The position numbers and the translations under genes were made by a program. DNA of 64,000 bases from Siminovitchia fordii DSM 16014 = CIP 108821 (GTDB lineage Bacteria; Bacillota; Bacilli; Bacillales; Bacillaceae_C). This document shows positions 46,696 through 55,061 of this stretch, one piece after another. The notes below the pieces were generated by a model that had not been told where the DNA came from, ran no database searches, and was given only the letters and a program-made list of their open reading frames with translations. The stretch is taken from assembly GCF_000374565.1 (NCBI RefSeq), contig NZ_KB894686.1, forward strand, positions 248,001-312,000, given 5' to 3'. The stretch's first letter is position 1; the number at the start of each line of letters is the position of its first letter.

Positions 46696-47331
46696 AGGCA
46701 GAAACGATGAAACCTTCACATGATGCTTTTTTAAGTTGAAGCGAACAGGAAGTCTGAGGAGACAAGCACCAACAAGCATACGTGGAGACGAATACGCACA
46801 GGATGTGCTAGAGCAGTGAAAGAGGGGTTTTGAACCAGCGTGACAAGATCTGAGGGGAAATTTCACCTTTCTGCTGTGCCTATTTGCTTTAAGCCCTAAA
46901 GGCAGACACTCACGGGCTTCCTTATTCATCTTTTAAAGGCGCACTGTCTAGCTGCAACATCTTGTCCCTCGAGATCAAATGCAGACTCCTTGTTGCGTCC
47001 GGGCCATTTTCTGGGGAATCGTCTTACGCTTTGCAATGCTGATATGGCGTTTTGTTTCTGTTCAGTCTATATTTCTCCAAACACATGGTTTGCGCTTTTA
47101 TTCCTCTTCACAGATTTGTCACTCAAATTGGAAAAAATGCGAAACTTTTTGAGGTTTAAGACGTCTAAAATAAGAGAATAGAGCATACGCTGACTCTATG
47201 TGTGAGGGCTTCGTACAAGCGGCTTCAAGTTGATTTTTTAGAAGAAACATATTATGATAATGCTTAGCGCTATCATGGTTTTTCAATAAATTGGCAAAAT
47301 AAGCACCATATAGCAAGCGGGAGGTAGGGCA
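46696..47331. other. Gene-free gap with decayed repeat sequence, place of glcK
   Basis: About 635 bases without a supportable gene. Segment 46943-47102 begins CTGTCTAGCTGCAACATC and ends GTTTGCGCTTTTATT, the same end style as the intergenic repeat at 38680-38960 but with diverged interior. The part from 46740 to 46880 looks like another degenerate repeat. Before 47332 the sequence is AT-rich and may hold the yqgS promoter. Confidence 0.5.
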
Positions 47332-49221
47332 TTGAACAGATTCAAGATTGAAAAAATTTCTCTACCGGTTTTAGCGGCTTTCATGCTTTGGATCAAGACA
47401 TATGTCGTCTATAAAACAAGCTTCAACATTAAGATTGAAAATGTCATGCAGGAACTCATTCTGTTCATTAATCCTTTGAGTTTTTTGCTATTCGCTTTCG
47501 GAATCGCGCTCTTTTTTAATTCGGAGAAAAATAGAAATCGCTATGTAATGATCACGAGCTTTATATTGGGATTCATTCTTTATGCAAATGTGGCGTTTTA
47601 CCGATTTTTTACCGATTTCATCACATTGCCGGTACTTTTCCAAACAAGCAACTTTGCTGATTTGGGGGATAGTGCATTAACGGAAATACATTGGTACGAT
47701 ATTGTTTATTTCATAGATCTTGTATTTCTGTTTATCTTTATTAAATATAAGCGGAAATATAAGGAATTCACACCTATAAAGAAAGTGAGACGCCGTGCTT
47801 ATTTTCTGGTTGCAGCAGCTCTGCTTTTTCTGAATATCGGACTGGCAGAAACTGAACGCCCTCAGTTGCTTACGAGGACATTTGACAGGGAAATGCTTGT
47901 TAAAAACCTCGGGACATACAATTATCATTTATATGATATTTTTCTCCAGTCGAAATCATCCGCACAGCGGGCAATGGCTGACGGCAGTGAACTGGTTGAT
48001 ATCGACAATTATATAAGAGCCAATTATGTCAAGCCGGATAAGGATATGTTCGGAATTGCGGAAGACAGGAACTTGATTGTTGTCACACTTGAGTCAATGC
48101 AAAATTTTGTCATTAATAACGACGTGTACGGCGAAGAGATAACTCCGTTTTTGAATGAATTTATTCATGACAGTTATTACTTCGATCAATTTTATCATCA
48201 GACCGGCCAAGGAAAAACATCAGACTCAGAGTTTTTGGTTGAAAATTCCTTATATCCGTTAAGCCGCGGAGCCGTTTTTTTTACACATTCAGGAAACGAA
48301 CTGGACTCTCTGGCACAGAATTTAGGAGACAGAGGGTACTATACGTCTGCTATGCATGCTAATAATAAAAGTTTTTGGAACCGGGATATTATGTACAAAT
48401 CCATCGGGTACGACCATTTTTATTCCGCGTCTGACTACAATATAACTCCTGACATTTCGGTTGGATGGGGAATGAAAGACATACCATTCTTTGAACAGTC
48501 AGTGGACCTGATGAAAGAGATGCCTGAACCTTTCTACACAAAAATGATCACATTGACCAATCACCATCCGTTCAGGTTAGATGAGGAAGACAAGTTTATT
48601 GATGAGTATGATTCAAAAAGCGGTACATTGAATCGTTATTTCCAGACTGTCAGGTATATGGATGAAGCTGTCAAACAATTTATCCAAAAGTTGAAGGATG
48701 AGGGATTGTATGACAACTCCATCATCGTCATGTATGGAGATCATTATGGGATTTCGGAGAATCATAACGAAGCGATGGCACAATATCTAGGAAAAGAAGT
48801 GACTCCTTTTGTTAGTGCACAGCTGCAACAAGTACCGTTGATTGTCCATATCCCGGGTGTGACCGATCAAGGGAAAGGGAAAGTGATATCAAAGGTAGGC
48901 GGTCAAGTTGACCTCAAGCCCACGATATTACACTTGCTCGGAGTGGATACGAAAAAGGCCATTCAATTCGGTGAAGATCTGTTTTCAAAAAATCACCGTG
49001 ATTTTGCAGTTTTACGTGACGGGCGCTTTGTTACAAAAGATTATGTGTACGCCGACAATACATGCTATTCAAAGGAGACCGAGGAACCAACTGATGCTTC
49101 ATTCTGTGAACAGGATAAAGAAAAGGCAAGATTGGAGCTCGGATACTCGGATAAAATCATTTATGGTGATTTATTGAGATTTTATGAATCACCCGATTAT
49201 AGAAGCGAGAATATAGAATAG
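47332..49221 (+). CDS. yqgS: LTA synthase family protein (YqgS)
   Basis: 629 residues: five membrane helices (about 10-170) followed by an extracellular sulfatase-fold domain. The nucleophile is T296 in GQGKTSDSEF; metal-site motifs include VVTLESMQNF, YGDHYGISENH and NHHPF. It transfers glycerol-phosphate from phosphatidylglycerol to growing lipoteichoic acid or makes the primer. Position matches YqgS, one of the B. subtilis LtaS paralogues. TTG 47332 follows GGGAGGTAGGG. Confidence 0.94.
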   Translation: MNRFKIEKISLPVLAAFMLWIKTYVVYKTSFNIKIENVMQELILFINPLSFLLFAFGIALFFNSEKNRNRYVMITSFILGFILYANVAFYRFFTDFITLPVLFQTSNFADLGDSALTEIHWYDIVYFIDLVFLFIFIKYKRKYKEFTPIKKVRRRAYFLVAAALLFLNIGLAETERPQLLTRTFDREMLVKNLGTYNYHLYDIFLQSKSSAQRAMADGSELVDIDNYIRANYVKPDKDMFGIAEDRNLIVVTLESMQNFVINNDVYGEEITPFLNEFIHDSYYFDQFYHQTGQGKTSDSEFLVENSLYPLSRGAVFFTHSGNELDSLAQNLGDRGYYTSAMHANNKSFWNRDIMYKSIGYDHFYSASDYNITPDISVGWGMKDIPFFEQSVDLMKEMPEPFYTKMITLTNHHPFRLDEEDKFIDEYDSKSGTLNRYFQTVRYMDEAVKQFIQKLKDEGLYDNSIIVMYGDHYGISENHNEAMAQYLGKEVTPFVSAQLQQVPLIVHIPGVTDQGKGKVISKVGGQVDLKPTILHLLGVDTKKAIQFGEDLFSKNHRDFAVLRDGRFVTKDYVYADNTCYSKETEEPTDASFCEQDKEKARLELGYSDKIIYGDLLRFYESPDYRSENIE

Positions 49222-49229
49222 CAATTGCA

Positions 49230-49260
49230 AAAGCTCCCATTCTGATGGGAGCTTTGTTTT
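49230..49260 (+). terminator. Terminator after yqgS
   Basis: AAAGCTCCCA (49230-49239) pairs with TGGGAGCTTT (49246-49255), followed by GTTTTG. Confidence 0.85.
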
Positions 49261-49271
49261 GTCATGTAGAA

Positions 49272-49310
49272 TAAAAAAAGCAGAAACCCGCATGGTTTCT
49301 GCTTTTTTTT
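49272..49310. terminator. Bidirectional terminator between yqgS and yqgW
   Basis: AAAAAAAGCAGAAACC-CGCAT-GGTTTCTGCTTTTTTTT, a very strong symmetric stem with A and T runs; it ends the leftward yqgW transcript. Confidence 0.92.
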
Positions 49311-49317
49311 TGAAGGG

Positions 49318-49485
49318 TTATTCCGGAAAACCTGATTTGATAAAAGTCATGATCGTGAAGAAACCGAATACTGCTACAGTTCCAAACGAAAAAATCAATC
49401 CTAAAACGTTTCTGTTTTTCAATGCGCCAATTAAGGCGAAAATACCAAGAATTGCTACTAAGCCAAATATGATAGCTGTTCCCAT
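49318..49485 (-). CDS. yqgW: DUF2759 family small membrane protein (YqgW)
   Basis: 55 residues, MGTAIIFGLVAILGIFALIG at the start, then ALKNRNVLGLIFSFGTVAVF and a short tail ending KSGFPE. Two membrane helices are joined by a KNRN turn. ATG 49485 is preceded by AAGGAGATTTTCATAA. Position between yqgS and yqgX, size and pattern match B. subtilis YqgW/DUF2759. Function unknown. Confidence 0.85.
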   Translation of the reverse strand: MGTAIIFGLVAILGIFALIGALKNRNVLGLIFSFGTVAVFGFFTIMTFIKSGFPE

Positions 49486-49727
49486 TTATGAAAATCTCCT
49501 TCCGATAAGTAATAAGGAATTAAATAAGACTATGTATGAAAAGATACGGCTCTCCCATATTTTATAGTTTTTTTGCACATTTGTCGAGTTTCAAAAGTGA
49601 CACTTCTTTGACTTATAATATAGGTTAACCCTATTCGACTATTTTAATCAAATGTATTTCCTTAGCTCACTTCCTTAAGTTAATGGTAAACTTGAAATAG
49701 AAACGAAAAATGAAAGGAGTATGCAAA

Positions 49728-50351
49728 ATGAAGTGGAAACAACTCCCCCTCGGACCGTTGCAAACAAATTGCTACCTGCTTTTTGATGAAGAGAAACAGT
49801 GTATCGTCATCGACCCGGGTGCCAATGGTGAAGGTTTGATTCAATATATAGAGCAGGAAGGACTGAAACCTTTGGCAATATGCCTCACCCATGCACATTT
49901 TGATCACATTGGGGCAGTGGATGAGGTGCGTGACCACTGGAATATCCCTGTATACATACATGAAAATGAAAAGGAATGGCTGTTGGACCCTTCATTGAAC
50001 GGTTCCGCTCGCCATCCCATGCAGCCGATTGCAGGAAAGCCTGCTGATCATTTCATTCAGGAGGAAGGCACTTTATCAATAGGGGCATTCACGATGCAAA
50101 TACTGGAGACCCCTGGACATTCACCCGGAAGTATTTCTTACTATTTAAAAGATATAGATACTGTGTTTTCAGGGGATGCGCTTTTTAACGGGGGAATAGG
50201 AAGAACAGATTTATTAGGCGGGGATCACGCGACTTTGATTGACAGCATCCACACCAAACTGCTGAATTTGCCTGACCATACTATCGTCCTTCCTGGCCAC
50301 GGGCTCTCAACTACTATTGAGAACGAGAGAACAAGCAATCCTTATTTGTAA
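49728..50351 (+). CDS. yqgX: MBL-fold metallo-hydrolase (YqgX)
   Basis: 207 residues of the glyoxalase II-like metallo-beta-lactamase family. The metal motif is THAHFDHIG (HxHxDH), followed by TPGHSPGS, FSGDALF with the bridging Asp, and LPGHG with the last His. ATG 49728 follows AAAGGAG at 8 nt. Hydroxyacylglutathione or bacillithiol-thioester hydrolysis is possible for the family; the substrate is not fixed. Confidence 0.9.
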   Translation: MKWKQLPLGPLQTNCYLLFDEEKQCIVIDPGANGEGLIQYIEQEGLKPLAICLTHAHFDHIGAVDEVRDHWNIPVYIHENEKEWLLDPSLNGSARHPMQPIAGKPADHFIQEEGTLSIGAFTMQILETPGHSPGSISYYLKDIDTVFSGDALFNGGIGRTDLLGGDHATLIDSIHTKLLNLPDHTIVLPGHGLSTTIENERTSNPYL

Positions 50352-50396
50352 AAAATAAAGAAAGCTCCCGGATTTTTCCGGAAGCTTTTCTTTGTT
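50352..50396. terminator. Bidirectional terminator between yqgX and yqgY
   Basis: AAGAAAGCT-CCGGA pairs with TCCGG-AAGCTTTTCTT around a T loop, between converging genes. Confidence 0.82.
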
Positions 50397-50397
50397 C

Positions 50398-50643
50398 TTA
50401 TGACAGTCCTCCGCCTGGCGGCATGATGAATAGGGTATAGTATGTAAAACCAGCAAAGAATACAGTCAGGTATGCGCCAAACACATACATATACATTCGT
50501 TCTGTCAGGTTCAAGTAGCCAAGCAAAATAAAGAATCCTGTTTGGCCAAGAAAGAGTAAAGCGGTTTTATCCATTCCACCAAGGTAAAACATAACAGTAA
50601 ATATTCCAGTCCAAAAACCTAATACTCTGTACATGCGATCCAT
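50398..50643 (-). CDS. yqgY: DUF2626 family membrane protein (YqgY)
   Basis: 81 residues, MDRMYRVLGFWTGIFTVMFY at the start, with three hydrophobic helices and a GGG-containing tail (IMPPGGGLS). ATG 50643 follows AAAGGAGGG. Matches YqgY in size and position. Function unknown. Confidence 0.88.
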   Translation of the reverse strand: MDRMYRVLGFWTGIFTVMFYLGGMDKTALLFLGQTGFFILLGYLNLTERMYMYVFGAYLTVFFAGFTYYTLFIMPPGGGLS

Positions 50644-50871
50644 AAAGAATCCCTCCTTTGCAGCATGTATTCCATCAATTTCTTATTATAAAGGAAAAGC
50701 AGCAAAAATGTAAATATATTCGCGGCTCCGATTGTGTCGAATGCGTGATAAAACGAACGGTCATTTTATATCCTACCCATTTCTTTCTCATTTTAAATAT
50801 CTTTTATTTTTAGAAGGAAAATGGCTGACTATGTCGAATACAGAATATAAGAATAAAAAAGGTGGTGTTTC

Positions 50872-50889
50872 ATGATACATGACAATTGA
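50872..50889 (+). CDS. Five-codon minicistron overlapping the comGA start
   Basis: ATG ATA CAT GAC AAT TGA encodes MIHDN. AAAAGGTGG ends 6 nt before this ATG but 13 nt before the comGA ATG (50879), which lies inside the minicistron in another frame. It may be fortuitous or may tune comGA translation. Confidence 0.4.
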   Translation: MIHDN

Positions 50890-52000
50890 AAGGACAGCCG
50901 ATTTGCTGATATCCCAGGCGGTACGGCTAAATGTTTCGGATATCCACATCATTCCTCGCCGTCAGGATTACCTCATTAAGCTTCGTGTCCACGGTCAGCT
51001 GACCCACTATGGAAACCTTCCGCCAATCGCAGGAGAAAGACTTATATCACATTTGAAATTCATGGCTTCCATGGATATTGGAGAAAAAAGAAAGCCTCAG
51101 AGCGGCTCCTGGCAAACACATATCCACAAAACTTTTGTTGCTCTTCGAATCTCTACACTGCCATCTACACTTTCCAAAGAAAGCCTGGTTATTAGAATCT
51201 TCCCGCAAAACCACTCTTTTTTCCTTGAAAAAATGTCTCTTTTTCCAAAAAGTATACTGAGGCTAATCTCAATGATGTCCCATACACACGGGATGCTCAT
51301 TTTCACAGGCCCGACTGGATCTGGGAAGACCTCGACAATCTATTCTCTTGCAGAGTATTGTTCATCCAATTTGAACCGCAATATCATTACATTAGAAGAC
51401 CCTGTAGAAAGGCAGAGTGACCAGTTTTTACAGATGCAGGTCAATGAAAAAGCCGGCATCACATATCAAACAGGATTGAAAGCAGTCCTCCGCCATGATC
51501 CTGACATGATTTTTGTCGGGGAGATCAGGGATGCTGAAACGGCTGCGATTGCTGTTCGGGCAGCGATGACTGGACATCTTGTCCTGACAAGCATGCATAC
51601 ACGAAATGCAGAGGGCGCCGTATACCGGCTGCTTGAATTCGGTATAAAACCCTTGGAAATTGAACAAACCTTGATTGGTGTCACAGCCCAGAGGCTAGTC
51701 TCATTGTTATGCCCTTTTTGTGGAGATATTTGTTCCAAGTTTTGCGAAGGCGGGCAAGAGATGAAACGGGCAGCTGTTTTTGAAATATTGGAAGGGGAGA
51801 GGCTTGATAGGATTATTCGTTTGGCAAGGGAATCCGCAGGACCAAAAGACTTCGACCATGTTTATTCATTAAAAAGATTGATCAGAAAGGGGATTGCGCT
51901 TGGATATATCTCTAATGAGGAATATCACCGCTGGATTTTTCAGGAAAAGGAAGAAACTGCCCCTGAAAGTTCAAGGGTTTTTTCTGACAAAACTGAGTGA
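50879..52000 (+). CDS. comGA: Competence pseudopilus assembly ATPase ComGA
   Basis: 373-residue type II secretion/type IV pilus-type ATPase acting at the inner face of the membrane to assemble the DNA-uptake pseudopilus. N-terminal domain SDIHIIPRR, Walker A GPTGSGKT (144-151), Asp box LEDPVERQ, Walker B DMIFVGEIRDAETA, His box HLVLTSMHTRNAEGA, and a cysteine cluster (CPFCGDICSKFC) near 280. A stop codon upstream in this frame at 50873 makes ATG 50879 the earliest possible start. First gene of the comG operon. Confidence 0.95.
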   Translation: MTIERTADLLISQAVRLNVSDIHIIPRRQDYLIKLRVHGQLTHYGNLPPIAGERLISHLKFMASMDIGEKRKPQSGSWQTHIHKTFVALRISTLPSTLSKESLVIRIFPQNHSFFLEKMSLFPKSILRLISMMSHTHGMLIFTGPTGSGKTSTIYSLAEYCSSNLNRNIITLEDPVERQSDQFLQMQVNEKAGITYQTGLKAVLRHDPDMIFVGEIRDAETAAIAVRAAMTGHLVLTSMHTRNAEGAVYRLLEFGIKPLEIEQTLIGVTAQRLVSLLCPFCGDICSKFCEGGQEMKRAAVFEILEGERLDRIIRLARESAGPKDFDHVYSLKRLIRKGIALGYISNEEYHRWIFQEKEETAPESSRVFSDKTE

Positions 52001-52970
52001 AATGCTTGATAAAGGTTTTACAATGGGAGAATCTCTTGATTTCCTGGGACGGACGAATGGCGGGAGAATGGCAATGTTCCAGTCCATGAGACACGGTTTA
52101 CAATCGGGCCAGCCGATTTATCAAGTATTTTATAAGGAAGGTTTTGACCACCAGACATGCACACAGCTTTATTTTGCCGAAAGTCACGGGTTTCTAGTCG
52201 CTGCATTGAAAGAATCTGGAGAATATCTCCTCCGCAAGGATGATCAGCGCAAAAGACTGATCCGTCTTTTACAATACCCCATCATACTTGTAGCAGTTTT
52301 GATCATCGTCAGCATACTGCTTCAAACTCTTCTTCTACCACGATTTCAAATGTTTTATGACTCCATGGGCTACAAACCAAACACCATTCTTAAATTATTT
52401 CTTCATACGTTGCAGACTATGCCTCTTTATTCTTTGATCACCATTGTTACAGTTCTTCTTGGTGGTGCTCTATTTTCCAGGCTTCTGTATAAAAAATCCG
52501 CTTTAGAAAGAGCAGCGTTCTTTTCTGGTCTACCAGTCGTTCAATCATATTACAGATTGTATCAAACTACTTTTCTGGCAAGGGAATGGAGTTTTTTATT
52601 AAAAAGCGGGTTTTCCATCAACGAGATTATTCAAATCATGTTGAAGCAGGACTTCCATCCGTTATTAAAAGAGTCAGCAGTTGAATTAAAAGAAATGCTT
52701 ACTTTCGGGTACACTTTCCCGGAGGCTGTGTCACACCTTGGATTTGTGGAGGAAGAGCTGATGGTCATTGTTGCCCACGGTGAGAAAAATGGGAAGCTAG
52801 AGGCAGAACTGATGTTCTACAGTCAGTTTTGCCTCCAAAGGCTTGAAGAAAAATTCATGAAAGTATTTCTGGTTATCCAGCCGGTTGTATTCGCTTTGAT
52901 CGGCTTGATTGTTATTGCCATTTACCTTTCGATTTTTCTGCCGATGTTTGAGGTTATTGATTCAATATGA
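51900..52970 (+). CDS. comGB: Competence pseudopilus membrane platform protein ComGB
   Basis: About 356 residues, GspF/PilC family: two repeated cytoplasmic helical domains (LTKLSEMLDKGFTMGESLDF and REWSFLLKSGFSINEIIQIM) and three membrane helices (YPIILVAVLIIVSILLQTLL; LYSLITIVTVLLGGALF; VFALIGLIVIAIYLSIFL). The start is uncertain: TTG 51900 has AAAGGGG 7 nt upstream, ATG 51915 has none. Overlap with comGA is about 100 nt, implying coupled translation. Confidence 0.9.
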   Translation: MDISLMRNITAGFFRKRKKLPLKVQGFFLTKLSEMLDKGFTMGESLDFLGRTNGGRMAMFQSMRHGLQSGQPIYQVFYKEGFDHQTCTQLYFAESHGFLVAALKESGEYLLRKDDQRKRLIRLLQYPIILVAVLIIVSILLQTLLLPRFQMFYDSMGYKPNTILKLFLHTLQTMPLYSLITIVTVLLGGALFSRLLYKKSALERAAFFSGLPVVQSYYRLYQTTFLAREWSFLLKSGFSINEIIQIMLKQDFHPLLKESAVELKEMLTFGYTFPEAVSHLGFVEEELMVIVAHGEKNGKLEAELMFYSQFCLQRLEEKFMKVFLVIQPVVFALIGLIVIAIYLSIFLPMFEVIDSI

Positions 52971-52988
52971 AAAAGGAGGTTGTTTTTA

Positions 52989-53312
52989 ATGAGATTTTTA
53001 ATAAAAAAAAATGAAAAAGGTTTTACACTCATTGAAATGATGGTCGTCCTGCTTGTTATTACGGTATTGCTTTTGATTGCATTGCCCAACATTACAAAAC
53101 ATAGCTCCAATATCAATAACAAAGGCTGCGACGGACTTAAACAGATGGTGCAGGGACAGGTGGAGGCTTATCGGATGGATAAAAATGAAATTCCCACTGT
53201 GCAACAATTAAAGACAGAAGGATATTTAAAAAATGAAGATCTGAAATGTCCAAATGGCAAAGCTCTAACAATTGACACTGCGAATGGAGAGGTGAGAGAG
53301 GTGGCTAATTAG
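52989..53312 (+). CDS. comGC: Major competence pseudopilin ComGC
   Basis: 107 residues. The prepilin cleavage site is KNEKG-FTLIEMM with Glu at +5, followed by the hydrophobic pilin helix (VVLLVITVLLLIALP). Two cysteines, C47 and C87, fit the intramolecular disulfide of B. subtilis ComGC. ATG 52989 follows AAAGGAGG at 9 nt. Processed by ComC, it forms the body of the pseudopilus. Confidence 0.95.
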   Translation: MRFLIKKNEKGFTLIEMMVVLLVITVLLLIALPNITKHSSNINNKGCDGLKQMVQGQVEAYRMDKNEIPTVQQLKTEGYLKNEDLKCPNGKALTIDTANGEVREVAN

Positions 53313-53313
53313 A

Positions 53314-53763
53314 ATGCTTTTAGGCATATTGAGGTCAAGAAAAGGTTTCACTTTATTAGAATCTTTAATCGTTCTAACAGTTGTCTCGGTCGTTCTTCTC
53401 CTTGGGCTGATTACTGTGAATCCTATGGTGGATTGGATGAAGAAAAGGATGTTCGTTTCCCAGCTTAAATCGGATCTTTACTATGCCTATTCCCATGCCA
53501 TCAATAGGAAGGAAAAAGTATCAATCAGCTTTTCGCGGGATGACAACCGATATTCTGCCATAGGTGATTCCAGTGGAGTATTATTCAATAGAGATATTAC
53601 GCATCCTGTAAAGATAAGAGGGGGTTCTTTGAACCAGCTTCGATTTCACATTACCCCGGATGGAACGATCAATCATTTCGGCACTGTTAAATTCGTTCTA
53701 AATGATCAGCCTATTGATCTCACTATTCATATCGGAAGGGGGAGATTTGTTGTCAAGGAATGA
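53314..53763 (+). CDS. comGD: Competence minor pseudopilin ComGD
   Basis: 149 residues with a prepilin N-terminus RSRKG-FTLLESLIVL and a membrane helix, then a beta-rich outer domain of the GspH/FimT type. Starts one base after comGC, with GAGAGAGGTGG before the ATG. Confidence 0.93.
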   Translation: MLLGILRSRKGFTLLESLIVLTVVSVVLLLGLITVNPMVDWMKKRMFVSQLKSDLYYAYSHAINRKEKVSISFSRDDNRYSAIGDSSGVLFNRDITHPVKIRGGSLNQLRFHITPDGTINHFGTVKFVLNDQPIDLTIHIGRGRFVVKE

Positions 53764-54058
53764 ATGCGGGTTTACCTTTTTGGAGGGCCTTGTATCGCTC
53801 AGTCTTCTATTGCTTGTAACATCCTCCTTTTTTCCACTTATGACGAACATGCTCACCCATTTAAAGGAGGGGAAAAAAGAGATGACAGCCTACCGGCTGA
53901 TGTACGAACATGTAGAAAAACACTCAAAAGGAGGTGCAATGGGAAAGGCGAGAATTATGCTACACGATACAGTGTTCGACCTGAATATAGAAGAGAACGG
54001 AAGAGGGGATTGGAAAGTGTGTGTCGAGTATGAAGAAAAAACGCATTGTATTGACTGA
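53750..54058 (+). CDS. comGE: Competence minor pseudopilin ComGE
   Basis: 102 residues from TTG 53750 with GGAAGGGGGAG just upstream. Prepilin motif NECG-FTFLEGLVSL, then a pilin helix and a short charged domain ending EEKTHCID. It overlaps comGD by 14 nt and comGF by 29 nt. Low sequence conservation is usual for this subunit; order and prepilin motif support the call. Confidence 0.87.
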   Translation: MSRNECGFTFLEGLVSLSLLLLVTSSFFPLMTNMLTHLKEGKKEMTAYRLMYEHVEKHSKGGAMGKARIMLHDTVFDLNIEENGRGDWKVCVEYEEKTHCID

Positions 54059-54521
54059 ACAATCAGGATTTACCCTATTGGAGGCCATCTTTACGATTTT
54101 CATCATCACTGTAGTCATTTCCCTCTTGCCGCTCATGTACTACTGGCTTTTTGCAATTGACCGTTCATTGTCTCCTGAGGAAGATTTTGAATGGAATATT
54201 TTCCTTATTCAATTACGGGATGAGCTGGCTGCCGCTGACAGTTTCAGAAACGGATCGGAAAGGATCTATCTTTTGAAGAATAGGGTTTCTATAAAGTACG
54301 AGCGGCACAGCTGGAATATCAGAAGGCAGGTGGGGGACATGGGCCATGAGGTTGTTTTGCAAAATGTAAGAAGGTTTGAAGTGAAAGAAGAGGCTCCAAT
54401 GCTTGCCATACATGTTGAGTTTTTAAATGGAACAAAAGAGGAAGCAAGATTTTTGATGCCTGCTGGAGAGGAGGGGTCAACATCTATAGTGAACGAGGAT
54501 CCGTCCTCCCCATCACATTGA
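54030..54521 (+). CDS. comGF: Competence minor pseudopilin ComGF
   Basis: 163 residues, prepilin motif EQSG-FTLLEAIFTI, pilin helix, and a GspJ-like outer domain (FEWNIFLIQLRDELAAADSF; LLKNRVSIKYERHSWNIRRQ). ATG 54030 is used; GTG 54021 is an alternative, with GGAAAG some distance upstream. Ends 37 nt inside comGG. Confidence 0.9.
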   Translation: MKKKRIVLTEQSGFTLLEAIFTIFIITVVISLLPLMYYWLFAIDRSLSPEEDFEWNIFLIQLRDELAAADSFRNGSERIYLLKNRVSIKYERHSWNIRRQVGDMGHEVVLQNVRRFEVKEEAPMLAIHVEFLNGTKEEARFLMPAGEEGSTSIVNEDPSSPSH

Positions 54522-54748
54522 TCATTATTCTTATAGCAGCACTAGCTGTAGGGCAGGCAGCCATGTCCTTTGTATCACAATATCATTATGTTAATGAGAT
54601 AAAACAGTATTATAAAAAGGAGATCCGTCAGCAGCTAGTTGAGGGGAAACGGGCAGTAATCGAAAACCGCATGCTTGAAGAGATGAGTTTGATAGAAGAA
54701 CAGTTTGCCCACCAGGATGGAGCGAGCACGCTTTTTGAGAAGGAGTAA
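54482..54748 (+). CDS. comGG: Competence minor pseudopilin ComGG, non-canonical start
   Basis: The comGG frame encodes IYSERGSVLPITLIIILI, the expected ComGG N-terminus, from ATC 54482. There is no ATG, GTG or TTG in this frame between the stop at 54416 and TTG 54518, and that TTG lies inside the pilin helix with no ribosome site. GAGGAGGGG ends 5 nt before the ATC. About 88 residues in all. An ATC start, a mutated ATG or a sequence error are possible; a start at 54518 would give 76 residues lacking the prepilin end. Confidence 0.68.
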   Translation: MYSERGSVLPITLIIILIAALAVGQAAMSFVSQYHYVNEIKQYYKKEIRQQLVEGKRAVIENRMLEEMSLIEEQFAHQDGASTLFEKE

Positions 54749-54851
54749 ACAGAGGGAAGGGAGGATTCGTGCCTGGATCTTAAATGGGAGCTGTAAAGTT
54801 TCAATTCAATTTTTATTGGACATACTTCATTTAATGAAGGGATGTGTAGTG

Positions 54852-55061
54852 ATGTCAACGGATGATTATGTGAAATTTATGGCAGAGACACTGATCCAAC
54901 GATTGGAAACACCAAAATCCGAGAGAAGGAAGCAGAGGAATGAACGCAAACAGATGAGGGCGCCATTCCTCGTCAATTGGTTTGGAATGGTGCCCTTTTC
55001 ACTTTTTATATGGTATAAAAAAGGCAGACGAATGATGCGAGGCTTATTAAGCAGGAATTGA
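54852..55061 (+). CDS. yqzE: YqzE family protein
   Basis: 69 residues starting MSTDDYVKFMAETLIQRLET. A Lys/Arg-rich middle (ERRKQRNERKQMR) precedes one hydrophobic helix (FLVNWFGMVPFSLFIWYKKG). The place right after comG matches B. subtilis yqzE. It converges on yqhG with a 15-nt overlap. Function unknown. Confidence 0.87.
   Translation: MSTDDYVKFMAETLIQRLETPKSERRKQRNERKQMRAPFLVNWFGMVPFSLFIWYKKGRRMMRGLLSRN

Noticed and set aside
46675-46929. Minus-strand frame of 84 codons after yqgQ
   Set aside because: No ribosome site, no recognisable domain, and it covers repeat-like DNA and the yqgQ terminator.
49259-49567. Plus-strand frame of 102 codons after yqgS
   Set aside because: It is antisense to the small yqgW gene and crosses two terminators; the minus-strand protein has a ribosome site and a clear membrane pattern.
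50690-50860. ComK-type AT boxes upstream of comGA
   Set aside because: A/T-rich stretches occur, but no pair of AAAA-N5-TTTT boxes at 8, 18 or 31 bp spacing could be set out; best left to a motif scan.
54705-54851. Longer N-terminal version of yqzE
   Set aside because: The extra residues overlap comGG in another frame and lack conserved character; MSTDDYVKFMAE at 54852 is the family start.
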